From Argyresthia goedartella (taxonomy: Eukaryota; Arthropoda; Insecta; Lepidoptera; Argyresthiidae): a stretch of 64,000 nucleotides of DNA. The notes under the pieces were generated by a model that searched no databases, was not told the origin of the DNA, and saw nothing but the letters and a program-made list of their open reading frames with translations. Position 1 is the stretch's first letter, and every line of letters begins with the position of its first letter. The position numbers and the translations under genes were made by a program. The DNA lies in NCBI GenBank assembly GCA_949825045.1, contig OX463806.1, positions 45,222,208 to 45,286,207 on the forward strand, written 5' to 3'. Shown here in pieces: positions 1 through 10,768 of this stretch.

Positions 1-62
1 TTAGGGGTTGGGTTAATTCGCACCCAAAGATACAATAATCACTGTATGCCTAAACCGCTAAA

Positions 63-342
63 GAGCTCCGTGGTCTAATGGGTTTCACGGTTGCTTCTCA
101 CACAGGAGTTGCAGGTTCGATTCCTGACCATGTATCAATGAGTTAATTAATTTATCTCAAGTACATTACTGTACGGACGTTCCAACGTGAGGAAGCCTTC
201 ATTACTCCATAGCTGCGGCGATGGGCTAGCCCTCTGTCACGCGAAATGGAGTGTTGAATAACTGGCTTAAAGTGGGCACAATTGTGCTTCTGCCACCCCG
301 TATGGGAAAAGGTGTGACGCTGTGTTGTGTTATGTTATGTTA
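63..342 (+). repeat. tRNA-derived SINE, family A, copy 1
   Basis: The first 75 bases resemble a tRNA gene, with a Pol III A-box-like segment (TGGTCTAATGGG) and a B box (GGTTCGATTCC). An unrelated body of about 200 bases follows and ends in TGTTATG-type repeats. The same head and body recur in reverse at 37.8-38.1 kb and 41.5-41.76 kb, so this is a dispersed SINE and not a single tRNA gene. Such elements are transcribed by RNA polymerase III and depend on a LINE for mobility. Confidence 0.8.
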
Positions 343-1140
343 TAACCTATAAAATGTAGATCTAGATGCCGAGCGCTATTGAACCGCTAGTTACGAAACT
401 CGCGTAACTGAGTTTTCTAACGTTTGACGGTTTTAGTCTGAGTCTGAAACTGTTAGGGCTATTTTTAAAAAACCACTGATTATTTTTATGATTTCAAACA
501 CTACGATGAAAGATATTTTGAATACCTTTTTTGACACAAGAACCATATCAATATTCTCTTTAGATCCCAAAAAATAACAAGTTTTAGATGAAAAAGAGCT
601 ATTTAGTTTAGTTTATATTTTTCATTTGCATAATGATATTTTCATACATTACGATTGAAGAACAGGAAAACTTGTTAGCATATATTTTTCTGGATTTGGA
701 AATTGTCACCTATAACAGGAATAACGCTTCAACAAAGCCATCTTTGCCCATGCATTTCACAATACCCATTACCCTATAGTTTCCTATTGTCACTGGAAGC
801 TCTACACTCAATAACGTACTTTTCAAGATCTATTGAATGTCATAAAAGTGATGGATAATATCGTAAAGGAATTTTGCTTTCCTCAGTCATTTTGAACCTT
901 CGCAGTACAGTGTATATCATAAAAAATTATGAAAATTTAGATTGAGTATAAATATAAACTCGTTGTTCAGTTCAAGAAAAAGGAAGGAAAATAGATTAAA
1001 TCGATCGTCTTAATTACTTTTTAATAGAAATACGGCCATAACAGCGTTGCAAAAAATTCATTTCTTTTCGATGAAACCGGTATAATTACGGCGTAAATAA
1101 AAATGAATCATAGGATTTTTTTTTTCATTACAATGTACTA
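343..1140. other. AT-rich spacer, no gene seen
   Basis: This stretch has no long open frame, no recognisable RNA gene and no clear repeat unit. I see nothing that supports a function. Confidence 0.5.
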
Positions 1141-1142
1141 AA

Positions 1143-1374
1143 GACAAAGACAATATTTCTTTATTGCTGTAGATATTTACATTATACTTAGCAAATGTAA
1201 TTTTTTCCGCTTCTCTACATTAGAGCACTGTGGTAGAAGAACGGCGAAAAAACCCCCAGATTGATTTTTAGATCTCTTTTAAAAATTGGTTGTGTTTGAT
1301 TAAAACAAATATTAATTATTATAGATAATAGGCAGGAACAAATAATTACAAAATTATTAACAGCGGGTTCTTGA
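1143..1374 (-). repeat. 3' tail of non-LTR family N1, 5'-truncated
   Basis: This matches, in the same minus orientation, the 3' untranslated tail that follows the RT gene of the longer N1 copy at 39.2-41.1 kb. Shared landmarks are TCTTTATT...GTAGATATTTAC, CTTCTCTACATT and GATTTTTAGATCTC. It contains no coding sequence. A 3' end with no 5' part is the usual product of incomplete target-primed reverse transcription. Confidence 0.75.
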
Positions 1375-1587
1375 TTCAGAAACACCGACGTAGATCGTAC
1401 AGCGCTCGCTTTCTTTGTCGAGACTGCAGGGCCTAGTTATCTACCTGGTTCGAAGTCGAACGAGTAGGACCCCGGGTTGCGTGCGATCATGATGGATGTC
1501 CTTACTCCAAATACTGAGTGGTACATAATGATAAGGGACTTTATTTTGTTTGAGATTTAGAGAGGATATTTTTACGGGAAATATTAA

Positions 1588-1828
1588 ACTGCACATCAAA
1601 AATACTGATTTGCACAGCAAATATCAGGGCAAAATGTTGCGGTAGCTTAGGTGAAGGGTGACGGCGGTGAGCGAAGCGAAGCCCCCTTTATCCTTCGTGT
1701 TAGGTTGAACATGTAAGAACAACAAAAAATACTTAAAACATAAACTTAAGTACACATAAAATATTAAAAACATAAGAAGTGTTTTGTTGATCCTTTTTTG
1801 CTGTACCAATCAGTATTTTGATGTGCGA
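1588..1828. mobile_element. MITE with TTAA target duplication (family B)
   Basis: The element is flanked by TTAA on both sides (1584-1587 and 1829-1832). Inverted termini of about 31 bases start with GCACATCAAAAATACTGATT on the left, and their imperfect reverse complement ends at 1826 on the right. It is 241 bp long and non-coding. Its GC-rich core (GGTGAGCGAAGCGAAGCCCC) recurs at 6.6, 33.1 and 45.8 kb. A TTAA duplication is the signature of piggyBac-type transposases, so a piggyBac-mobilised MITE is the best inference; the termini do not start with the usual CCC. Confidence 0.75.
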
Positions 1829-2057
1829 TTAAATACTAGCAATTTTTTACCACACTTATGTCCGTAAGATAGAACGCGGGTTAGCTGGGTGAGCACTATC
1901 AGTATGGAGTTGTCCAACTTAATCCGAGAATAGCGCTATAATAAGCCCAAACCGAAATGGTTTGGGCTTATTGTAAACATACCGCCACAGATACGGAAAA
2001 GGCTCGGTTGCACGTTGAGCCAGTTAGTACAACTCAATTTTTAGTGACAAATAGCTA

Positions 2058-2223
2058 GCCCACACTAGGATATCCTGTGTCGTGGGAATCAGAAACGTCG
2101 ACGTCACACACATATAAACATCCAAGACCTGGGGCTTTTTTTTCTTTATCCCCAGCCACGATTCGAACCCGGGACCTCCCCCTTAGTAGGCAGACCCTCG
2201 AACCTCGACGCCACAGAGGTCGC
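2058..2223 (-). repeat. tRNA-derived SINE, family B, copy 1
   Basis: Read on the minus strand it begins GACCTCTGTGGCGTCG and has a B box (GGGTTCGAATC). A T-rich stretch follows, then a body containing GGATGTTTATATGTGTGTGA and the end GATATCCTAGTGTGGG. Copies of the same structure lie at 33.8, 36.7 and 37.4 kb, with fragments at 3.85 and 35.0 kb. Confidence 0.8.
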
Positions 2224-2582
2224 ATCGTAGCTATACTTATGTTAGGCCTGTGTTAAGTAAATTCAGAGTCACACCGTTAATTGATATGACTGAGTCATAA
2301 ATGTTTTTATGACTGCCAATAAATCAATGACTTGAATGATCTGAGCTTTATGAGCTATAACATAATAAATGAAATGAAGAGCTTAATTGTTGCTTCCTTA
2401 GTACCAAGAAATATATGTGACACTATCAAAATCTTCTCGTTTATATATAGTTCAGTGTGATCTACGTAAGAATATACAAAATGTATATAAAGGGTTCGTA
2501 CGCTTAATTCACTTTGGACGGAATCACCTAGGTGCACGAAGTATACTTTATACAGAAGGAATAGCTCAATACCAATTAAACG

Positions 2583-2842
2583 AGGACCCGAATGGCCGAG
2601 TCGGCAGTGACCCTGCCTACGAAGCCAAGGGTCCCGGGTTCGAGTACCGGTGGGGGCAAATATTTGTGTGACAGGAACGGATGTTTGTACCCTAGTCATG
2701 GTTGTTTATCTATCTAAGTATAATATTTATTTATATAAGTATGTGTATCGTTGTCTAGTACCCAAGATACAGGGAATCCTAGTTTGGGGCTAGATCAATG
2801 TGTGTCAATAGTGTCCAAGGTATTATCATTATTATAAAGTAA
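2583..2842 (+). repeat. tRNA-derived SINE, family C, copy 1
   Basis: A tRNA-like head carries an A box (TGGCCGAGTCGG) and a B box (GGGTTCGAGTACC). A body with GTTTGTACCCTAGTCATGG and TATCGTTGTCTAGTACCC follows, and the element ends in TTATCATTATT-type repeats. Near-identical copies lie at 29.8 and 61.4 kb, all on the plus strand. The ATT-rich 3' end probably reflects the tail recognised by its partner LINE. Confidence 0.85.
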
Positions 2843-3537
2843 TGATTTAATGGCAATGTCTTCTCTAAGAGCAGTCGCGATGACATCATCAAGTTACACC
2901 CTGCATGGACATTGCACATAAGGACTACTGCTCAGCATTAATGTTACTCGACTTACTTACGAGTACTTACTTAACCCATCGATTTAATTTGCAGGTGATT
3001 ATTTATTTTTATTTATTTTATTTTATTCGGAAGATATACAGCACAATAAATGAATGTAATGTAACTTATATAAATATCTTTAAGCCAATTACAAATCTTC
3101 ACTTCTTAATTACTAACATACGATTTTCTAAGATCGTTAACATAACAGGAGTAGAAAAATATCTTAAGTTACTTTGTTGCCTCGGTTTACACTAACACTA
3201 ATATATATTAATTTAATTAAATATGCCTTATATTAATTTATGTATGCTACTATATTAAAACAAGAAGAGCTTATAAATGTAGCTGTAATAATACAAAATT
3301 AAATCTACAACTATAAGTTTTATCACAAAAAACGATTGTACAGCTCAGTCCATATTGGTAAAGTAGTATTTAGTCATTAATTTCCTTATTGTAGATGGTT
3401 TTGTGCAAAAAAGATCAATGTCTAGCCCTTATTGATAGTGATATTGGAACTCGGCAAATCTAGCTTATTGGCTGAGCCAGCGCTCAGCGCGACGAAGCGT
3501 TCGATCAGCATGGGCAAAAATGCATTCGAAATTATTT
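2843..3537. other. AT-rich spacer, no gene seen
   Basis: No coding sequence is supported. A 96-codon open frame near 2.9-3.2 kb has an AT-biased, low-complexity composition and no recognisable domain, so I treat it as chance. Confidence 0.5.
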
Positions 3538-3642
3538 ATTTTCTGTAAATATTAACATATGTCTGTATACATATGTAAAGAAAACGTCATTTTCTGCTGC
3601 TTCTCTACATTGGACCACTGTGGGAGAAGAGACCTTTCGTAT
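3538..3642 (-). repeat. N1-type 3' tail fragment
   Basis: A short piece contains GTAAATATTAACATATG and then CTTCTCTACATTGGACCACT, as in the N1 tails. After 3640 it diverges into a segment with TATGTCGGTCC. A related divergent end occurs near 16.43 kb, so this may be a sister subfamily. Confidence 0.55.
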
Positions 3643-4140
3643 GTCGGTCCGGCAGTTCTCCTCTATAGATCGCATTTCTCTATCGATTCTCGTGAAATTT
3701 TGTGAGAAGGTTCCATAATTACATGTTTCTTTTTGTCAATTTGGTTTTTGGAAAATTTTCATAATGGCGTAGTTAAGAGATAGTAAATAATAAATGAATA
3801 ATAAAAATTGTTTATTGATAAATAAGCTTACAACTTTTTAGAGTGTCTCTAGGTCCCACACTAGGATACCCTGCGTCGTGGGGACTAGTCTCTTTCGCTT
3901 AATGTATATTAAAGTTATCTTAAAATTATAAAGTAAAAAAAAAAACTAGCATGCACAACATAGCTGATAAATTAAAATAGCTAGTATCTATCCAAGATTG
4001 AAGAAGCTTTATTCAGTTTTAAGCTATGCAAAGACAGACTCGCGAGGTCGGCAGCCCACAGAGCCACTAGTTTATAGATGTTGCAGATCATGGCGTGAGT
4101 GCGTTCAGACTTTTAGTATGACGCGTGCAAGTGGTGTTCC
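3643..4140. other. Spacer with a SINE-B end fragment
   Basis: No gene is seen. Bases 3852-3884 match the distal end of SINE family B (CCCACACTAGGATACCCTG) in minus orientation. The rest is AT-rich and unrecognised. Confidence 0.5.
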
Positions 4141-4612
4141 GCCAGAAGAATGATCTCCTTGGTTGCGGGCTCAAGGCTAGGCCTTATGCCCGCGGCTTCC
4201 ACTCGGGGGGGGTTAGTTGTCCCCCGGTCCTTATATGCCCCTACTTTTCAGGGGCTGAGTCGGGAATCAGGCAATGTGCGTTGCGAGTGCAGCTGTCAGC
4301 GAGGTAAATCCCCGGAGCCGGGTTGGTAGTGGCCCGTGCCCACCACGATCGCCTGGATTGCTGCGTTGATCGTCGACAGGGTTGCCAACAACGAAGCTTG
4401 ACTCTGGTCGGTGGTGATGCTGGCGGCTTCGCCAGAGAGGGCGCGACGGCTCGCTTTGACTCCGGCGAAGGTGTGGCCAGACGGGCCGCGGAAGGCTCCG
4501 ACGTGGCCTTCTTCTTGCCGCTCCGTCTCCTGCGGGGCTTCCGAGCATCTCCCCTAGCCATGGGAACAGCCTGCTGCTCCAATAAAGTGCTTAAGGCGCC
4601 GCAGTAGGCCAA
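4141..4612 (-). pseudogene. GC-rich ORF relic, possibly a retroelement ORF1
   Basis: A sharply GC-rich island lies in AT-rich DNA. On the minus strand a 123-codon frame begins MAYCGALSTL and is rich in Arg, Lys, Pro and Ala, with a basic run RKPRRRRSGKKK. Composition and basic character resemble the nucleic-acid-binding ORF1 or gag segments of non-LTR retrotransposons, but no zinc knuckle or catalytic motif is visible. The function is therefore not established. It could also be a fragment of a host first exon. I recognise no family with certainty. Confidence 0.3.
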
Positions 4613-5799
4613 AGCAGCCCTTTTTAAATCTCATGTTACGCAAAATAGGAGTATTAAAGTAGTTGTTTCTTTATACTAGCTTGTTGATCATGCTTGAGTG
4701 TCAGCAGGGATGCGTGAACATAAACGTAATTGGATTCATTTTGCTCGATAGAAAGGTCTTCAGGAGTTATCACAAAATCTGTGTTTCACAATTAATATTT
4801 TCACAATTTCGCACCGGATTTGAATACATGTACTTGTTATTTATTTATTTAATCTTTATTCAAAATATTAAGTTATGTTGCTCTGTCTGTTCCCAATTCC
4901 CTTAAAAGACTTATCTTATAAAGAGCACGCGGGTGTGTCGCTAAAGGCTAGGGACACAGCATTATATAGCGCACAGCTTTGCGTCAACTCTCCGCGAGGG
5001 ATCGGCATTAACGGGATTGGTTTGTTATATCGCGGGTAGAGGTGTGGTAGTTACTACAAAACGCATAAAATAACGCGTTCTTTTAAAATAGTGAGAAACC
5101 CCGCTATTGATAATTTAGCAGCTTTCGTAAAAACCAGCTGGCGATGTGGTGTGATCGCGTGTCGCTCGGCGAGGCAGGGTTTGGCAACTGCGCGCCCGAG
5201 TGCATGCGGCGTTGTTTGAATTGATTTTGGTGTATCACTTATTCCCGTTGCGTAATTACGCAATTAGAGTGGCGCGCGTGCGCGTGCCTACTTGTATTCC
5301 TGTTTTCTCGTAGAAGAGTGGTCGTGAAAGACTGTTTTAGATATTTCTCTCTTCTAGAGATTAGTCAGTAGATGATTAGTCGCAACTTAACAAATTATAA
5401 AATTTATTTTAAAAATAATATGAAAGCAAAGGAACCGGATGTCTGATCTGTCGAATTTCAAGTTGTTAGTTCGTTTCTGCGTTGATTAGTTTTGTTTGAC
5501 ACCTTTAAAAATTTAGAATACCATTCCCATCTCACTATGAACAAAATAACAATAATTTTTAGATAGTAATTCTTACAGTCCTAAGCCTGTGTAAAGTATA
5601 AAGGAAAGTTTACTATTATTACTAATAACAAGAGCTAAAAGCAATGTCACACATTTTTAAACACAACAGCAACACACTTTAAAAGCTACAAGGTGCGAAT
5701 GTAATTTTCATTACCAATAACTTATAATATAAAAGCAGTTTTGAATAACGGTTCTTATAAAATAGCTCAGCGAGCCTTTAGTCCGACCTCTAATCGCGG
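4613..5799. other. Spacer containing a CpG-rich patch and a 16-bp palindrome
   Basis: There is no convincing ORF. Between about 4.93 and 5.33 kb the sequence becomes CG-rich (GCGCGCGTGCGCG near 5.27-5.29 kb), unlike its surroundings. A perfect 16-base palindrome, TTGCGTAATTACGCAA, lies at 5248-5263 with a TAATTA core of the kind bound by homeodomain proteins. It could be a promoter or enhancer remnant or simply an old repeat; nothing downstream decides it. Confidence 0.3.
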
Positions 5800-6055
5800 G
5801 TGGTGTTAAAACACATCTCTTGTATGGGGACCCGCGTTTTAAAATCTCGTGTAATCTTTCTTTTCCTGCAGTAGTAGGCTGTAGCGGCAATAAAAATACA
5901 CATTCTGTGAAAATTTAAACTCTCTACCTATTACGGTGCATGAGATACAGCCCGCTGACGAACGGACGGGCGGACAGACGGACGGAAGGACAGCGGAGGC
6001 TTAGTAATAGTCATGTTTGGCAATTTTGGCACCCTTTGGGTACGGAAACCTAAAA
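5800..6055 (+). repeat. Dispersed repeat family E (GACGGACGG type)
   Basis: The element runs from GCGGGTGGTGTTAAAACAC through TCTCGTGTAATC and a GACGGACG-rich microsatellite, to a terminus with TTTGGCACCC...TACGGAAACC. The same order of parts is found at 62.9-63.1 kb, with fragments at 33.7, 57.07 and 57.7 kb. It has no coding potential, and its class is uncertain (SINE or non-autonomous element). Confidence 0.65.
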
Positions 6056-6424
6056 AGGCTCATCAATCTATCAACACATCTAAAAAGGCACAGCGGATCG
6101 AATACTACTCCAGTCAATAATGCTTGGATTTACTCACAAAAATAACACAGCGAAAACGAACAGTTTTCGGCGGTCACAAGTTATTAGTTACTGGGGGAGA
6201 CAATCCAAAAGCCAATTATTCGAGACGAAAACTTTTATCTGCATAAAATGTTTCCATCAGATTTTCCAATTTCTGTGTTGGGGTTTATCGATGACACAAT
6301 CTAGTTAACGCGGTCTGACGCGGGCGGGGTCAGAAATGTGTGTCGGATATCTCGATTGTGTCGTGGCCAGATCATAACTCAACATCAACATTTATATTTC
6401 ATTGGACGAAGAAATATTTTATGG

Positions 6425-6876
6425 CAAAACACTACGGCAGCTTAGGTGGAGGGTTAGGGCGTGTTATTTCGATATGTATATGTCACCGTAAGATTGCCAA
6501 AACCGTATGTTTATAAACTGACGCGTTAGTTTGTAAACTATCGACAAATTGTGAACCAGACTGATAAGGTTTAGAATTTACGTTTATTTTGTTCTTACAT
6601 GTCAACCTAGCACGAAGGCTATTCGGGGTCTTCGCTGCGCTCGCCCCCTCTAGTCTTCACCTAAGCTGCCGCAGCGTTTGCCATGGTATTTCGTTTGCAA
6701 TTCAAGTTTAACCCAGTTCACAATGTAGCGGTTTTATTATAAACTAACGCGTCATATCGTCAGCAGTACGGTACGGTTTACAATTTATCGATAGTTTGTA
6801 AACTAACGAGAGAAAAACAACGTTAAAGTATAAACTAACGGTTTTGACAATCTAACCGTGACATATTTAACAATAG
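6425..6876. mobile_element. Foldback composite with an inner MITE-B fragment
   Basis: An outer pair of inverted repeats, about 80-100 bases each (about 6478-6556 and 6762-6876), carries TATGTCACCGTAAGATTG on one side and the reverse complement on the other; both arms include GTTAGTTTGTAAACTATCGA. Between and beside them are inverted pieces of MITE family B (6433-6450 and 6590-6700, with the TTCGCTGCGCTCGCCCCC core). This suggests one non-autonomous element inserted into another. A fragment of the outer arm recurs at 32.84-32.86 kb. Confidence 0.6.
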
Positions 6877-7941
6877 ACACCAAGCAGTGCTGAATAAAAA
6901 TGCTTATAAAGAGATAGTTTTCAATCTACCCATTCCGACCATTTTATGCAATAGTTGGCCATAACATGAAATGATCAATTTTATGATCTGGCCACAACAT
7001 ATGCATATTCTGTTTTACTTCTATTTTTATATGAGTTTATATTGGGTCAAAGCGCTTTATGTCCGAGCAGGAGTGAATAAAAATGGTTCAGGGGGGTCCA
7101 TTTCGTGGCAACCGGACTCTTAACTAAAACTAAACTACTAACCCTTCACTACTACAAATGACTACACTAACTACTACAGTCATACTTTAAATTCAAACTT
7201 CGATCTTCAACTTATTTTATTTTATTTAAAATAGATTCTTGCGAACACTTTTTGAACGTCATTTGAATCTATATAATGCAAGAAAAACTACTACCGCTTC
7301 GGAAAAAGTTATGGCAGCGGAGAAGAAGCGGCGCAAGAAACTCATACACTGCAACACGGCCTACTTTTATTTTCTGTACCTATTTTTTTTTTTCAAAAAT
7401 AGGTCTTGTGTTACAGTCGTGTGCGTGGTTCTTGTGCTGCGCTGGAAAATCAGAGCTCCATACCTCTTTGTCATTAATGTAATCAATTCAATAAATAGGC
7501 TCGATAAACATCGTCCTTAAAAACAGGTTAACAACTTCTTGGTTCAACATAAAACCGTGTCTTAAATCTCATTCTCGTCAGGGGTGCTCAGTTCAGCATG
7601 GACCTCGCCTGTAATACGCTGACTCCTCGCAAAATTAACATCGTCGTCGCAACGCTCCAAAAACCATGCGAGCACAGAATCAAAAGACATCCAAAGTGAA
7701 GTACTCTTGGGCCACAGGAGATCACGTCTTCCAATAAATTGAAATGATGGACCGGCGCTCGCCACGCAAGCACGACTATCCCGAAATTAAATGAACGCTC
7801 CCAAACGTCAAAAGTCGGTTACAAAATAGTTCAAACGAGAGGTGCGGTCCGAAACTCACTGACGCGATATCCTACCGCATACAAGACAAAGAGCGAAAAT
7901 CCGGGGCTACATTTGCATCTATTTTAATCCATTCTATACCT
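6877..7941. other. Spacer, no gene seen
   Basis: Short open frames at 7.2-7.5 kb and 7.56-7.77 kb show no domain, no consistent coding composition and no conserved repeat. I see nothing else that can be named. Confidence 0.45.
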
Positions 7942-9042
7942 TGTCGTGTAGCGACAAGAACCTAACCAGAACCTAACAAGAAACAACAACCAGAATAAAA
8001 TTTAGAAATGACAATTTGTTATGTTGATTCACAATGATTATTTTAAAAAAAAATGATATGAGGATGAGGATGAATGAGGTGACACAGGTTTTAAAAGATA
8101 TAGGTACAAAAGATATAAAAAGGGGAGCGAAGGACAAGGAGAGTAGGAGGGCAGAACAGGGAACACGCGGCGGTGGTGCCCGGAGCCTGGAGTAGTTGCG
8201 AGTAGTTGGAGATCCGGAGGTGATGTGGGAGGTGGCTTGAAGGCAGCAGCACGTCAGGGTATAGATGGTTGGAGACGGCAGCACGTCAGGGTATAGGTGG
8301 TTGGAGACGGCAGCACGTCAGGGTATAGTGGATTGGAGACGGCAGCACGTCAGGGTATAGGTGGTTGGAGACGGCAGTAAGGCAGCAGCAGCAAACAGTA
8401 GGCGACTCAGCAGAGGCTCGCAGGATCCCGGGGCAGTGCGGCCCCGGGATAAGGCCTTTAGGTGATGCTTCCTCTTCAAGAGCTGAAGCGAGACTTTTTT
8501 CGATTTCAGCAATGTTCCGCTCTTATACCCTTTTTGGAGAGATCTAAAAATTATTTTAATTAAAAGCAATTTTTGTGAATGGCCAAGAGGGAAAAAGTAT
8601 TTTTGTAAAAGTATTGAAGTAAACATATCGGACCGCTAATGAGTTTGAATGGACATTGCCATGCCAACCAGATAAACAACGATATCAAAATATGTCAGAT
8701 TTTGATTTCAGGCTCGTAATAGAGAAAACAACAAGATAACAATGAAAATTGGGACATTATCGATATATAAAAAGGTAGCGCAACAGCGCGCACGAAGCCC
8801 GAGATTGCTGAGTTTCGGAGAAAGCCAAATACAAGGTCACCAAAGGTAAACCCCTTCGACATCGATTTAAAAGTGCTGATAGTGTGAAAATACGAAGTGA
8901 AAATGATTTGTTATTGTGTTCTTATGGTTTAAAACGTTACAGGGTCCTATGAAAATAAAGGTGATCGAAATATCCAGCTGTGAGATAAATGCAGACCATC
9001 AAAGCAGACTGGAAAATGGCATGTAAGTAGCATAACACTACA
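7942..9042 (-). repeat. Gypsy 3' LTR (left copy)
   Basis: Direct repeat of 14363-15462. The plus-strand sequence starts TGTCGTGTAGCG and ends CATAACACTACA. It contains a four-unit 32-bp tandem repeat. As the 3' LTR it would supply the polyadenylation region. Confidence 0.93.
8251..8378. repeat. 4 x 32-bp tandem repeat inside the left LTR
   Basis: Four consecutive 32-base units start at 8251, 8283, 8315 and 8347, each containing ACGTCAGGGTATAG. The third unit has a small variant, GTATAGTGGATTGG. The array is present in the same form in the right LTR, so it predates the insertion. Repeats in an LTR often act as enhancer or repressor sites; here that is inference. Confidence 0.9.
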
Positions 9043-9052
9043 TTTTCCCCCC
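9043..9052 (-). other. Polypurine tract of the gypsy element
   Basis: On the minus strand GGGGGGAAAA lies immediately before the 3' LTR start TGTAGTG. This is the expected position and composition of the primer for plus-strand DNA synthesis. Confidence 0.85.
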
Positions 9053-9589
9053 GACTTTTTGACTCAGCAAAAATTTTGATATGTACATTTTAAAATAAAA
9101 CATAAAAACACAGCTTTGCAGAAACAGACATCACCAGGCAAAATCAGATATACCTTCTCTTACATTCATCATCTTCATTCAGGTAAGGGTGGAGTTCACA
9201 TTAAATGACTACCACTCTAAAAGTGTGTTTTCGAAAGGACATTCAGGCTTACTTAAGGAGTTGTCATCCGCTCCTGCGTGGAAAAAAAATAAGTGGAGGT
9301 AAAGAGACAAATTAATCCTAAGGTAGCTTTAGTCGCTTTGACTTAAGAAAAGATTAAGAACGGCCAGAGCGGTAGGGCTCGAAGCCAGAGATCAGCAACA
9401 TCGCCAACGAGATGTGTCTGAAATAAAGATAAAAAAAAAGGTGAAGACTAACCAACGAAGATTCGAGGTCCTAAAGTAAAATGTGTTGAAGAACACTGGA
9501 TTAAAGGAAGAAATAAAAATAATAAGGTGAAAATGATGGTGATATTTATACATATATACAAATTAACAGTTAATAGAAGTTAAGAAAAT
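9053..9589 (-). other. 3' internal non-coding region of the gypsy element
   Basis: About 540 bases lie between the integrase stop and the PPT. No ORF is long enough for an envelope-like protein, which makes this an env-less retrotransposon as far as can be seen. Confidence 0.6.
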
Positions 9590-10768
9590 TTAAGATTTTA
9601 TATCTTTAATGTGCCACTTGCCTCTAACTCCGTTAGGGTCTTCGATAATGTATACTAATGGTGAAAGTTTGGTTATTATTTTACACTTAATGAATTTAGG
9701 GGCAAGTTTAGCATTAAAGTATGCGCCAGCATTGCTTAAAACATGGTTTTTACGCCAAACAGTATCTCCCACATTAAATTCTTTAAAAGACCAGCGAAGA
9801 TCATTGCGAGCGCTATTTTTAGCGTGAGCTATGTGAAGTTTAGTTTGAACTCTGTGAAAGATAGATGAGAGGAGACCAGCATTAGACGCGTAAATATCAC
9901 GAGGCATAAATATCAATTCCTCGAGATTCTGAGTTGGAGTATAGAAGGAACCACAAGGTATTGTTTCCCTACCAAAGACTAAAAAGTTTGGAGTAAAGCC
10001 AGTAGCAACGTTTGTAGCGCTGTTCATTGCGAACTGAATCTTAGTAAGATGGTTGTCCCAGGATCTATGATCGTCTCCTACTAGGGATGCTAGAGCTGTA
10101 ATAATCGTACTATTAAATTTCTCTGTAGGATTAACCTGAGGACAACATAAAGCTGTGTGAAAAATACAAGGAACGTTATAAGAATTTAAGAATGAGTGGA
10201 ATTCTCGCGACTGAAATTGAACAGCGTTGTCCATTATAATAGTTTGGGGAATGCCATGAACTAGAAACACTGAATTTTCTAAGACATTAATGATATTAGC
10301 TGAAGTAGCACGTTTAAGGGGAAAGATCATAGTATAATTAGTAAAATTGCAGTTAATTACCAGAATATACTGATTTCTTCTCCGGGTCATAGGCAATGGA
10401 CCCATAAGATCTAAGGATATAGTTTGAAAAGGTCTGGAGCAAAGTTTAGGTTTACCCATAAGACCATAGGGAGAATGATTAGGGTGTTTGTAGGTTAAGC
10501 AGGTTTCACAAGTCGAGATTAAATTGGCAATGTCCTTAAACATACCAGGCCAATAGTATTTTAAGGATATTTTCTTGAATGTCTTGAAGATACCAAGGTG
10601 GAGTTCTGAAGGGGAACCATGGCTAACTTCAATAAGTGCATGTCTATCTTGCGGCAGTGGATCTTCTTTCCAAATAAAGTCATCGTTTAGACGATCGGGA
10701 GAATGGATGCAGCGGTAAAGTTTGTTATCTCTGATAGTGTAGTTGGGATATGCGTCTGGGTTGTTGGA
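9590..10768 (-). pseudogene. Gypsy integrase (frame-broken from RNase H)
   Basis: This region encodes the retroviral-type integrase that inserts the cDNA. Upstream of the first Met (10543) the same frame is open to about 10768 and contains the N-terminal zinc-binding HHCC region, with ELHLG followed by STCETCL. The catalytic core shows three acidic positions in context: the Asp in SLDLMGP, the Asp in IIMDNAVQF and the Glu in NPTEKFNS. C-terminal strands include GDTVWRKN and SPLVYIIEDPNG. The reading frame differs by one base from the RNase H frame that ends at 10725, with the shift near 10.77 kb. In this lineage the two are normally one Pol polyprotein. No chromodomain is evident. Confidence 0.88.

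Noticed and set aside
63..137. A functional tRNA gene
   Set aside because: A and B boxes are present, but the cloverleaf is poor and the same head plus body recurs elsewhere, which defines a SINE.
4241..4612. A confident host gene
   Set aside because: Low-complexity basic composition, overlapping frames on both strands and no domain.
9053..9589. An envelope gene in the gypsy element
   Set aside because: No ORF of adequate size, signal peptide or transmembrane segment lies between integrase and PPT.
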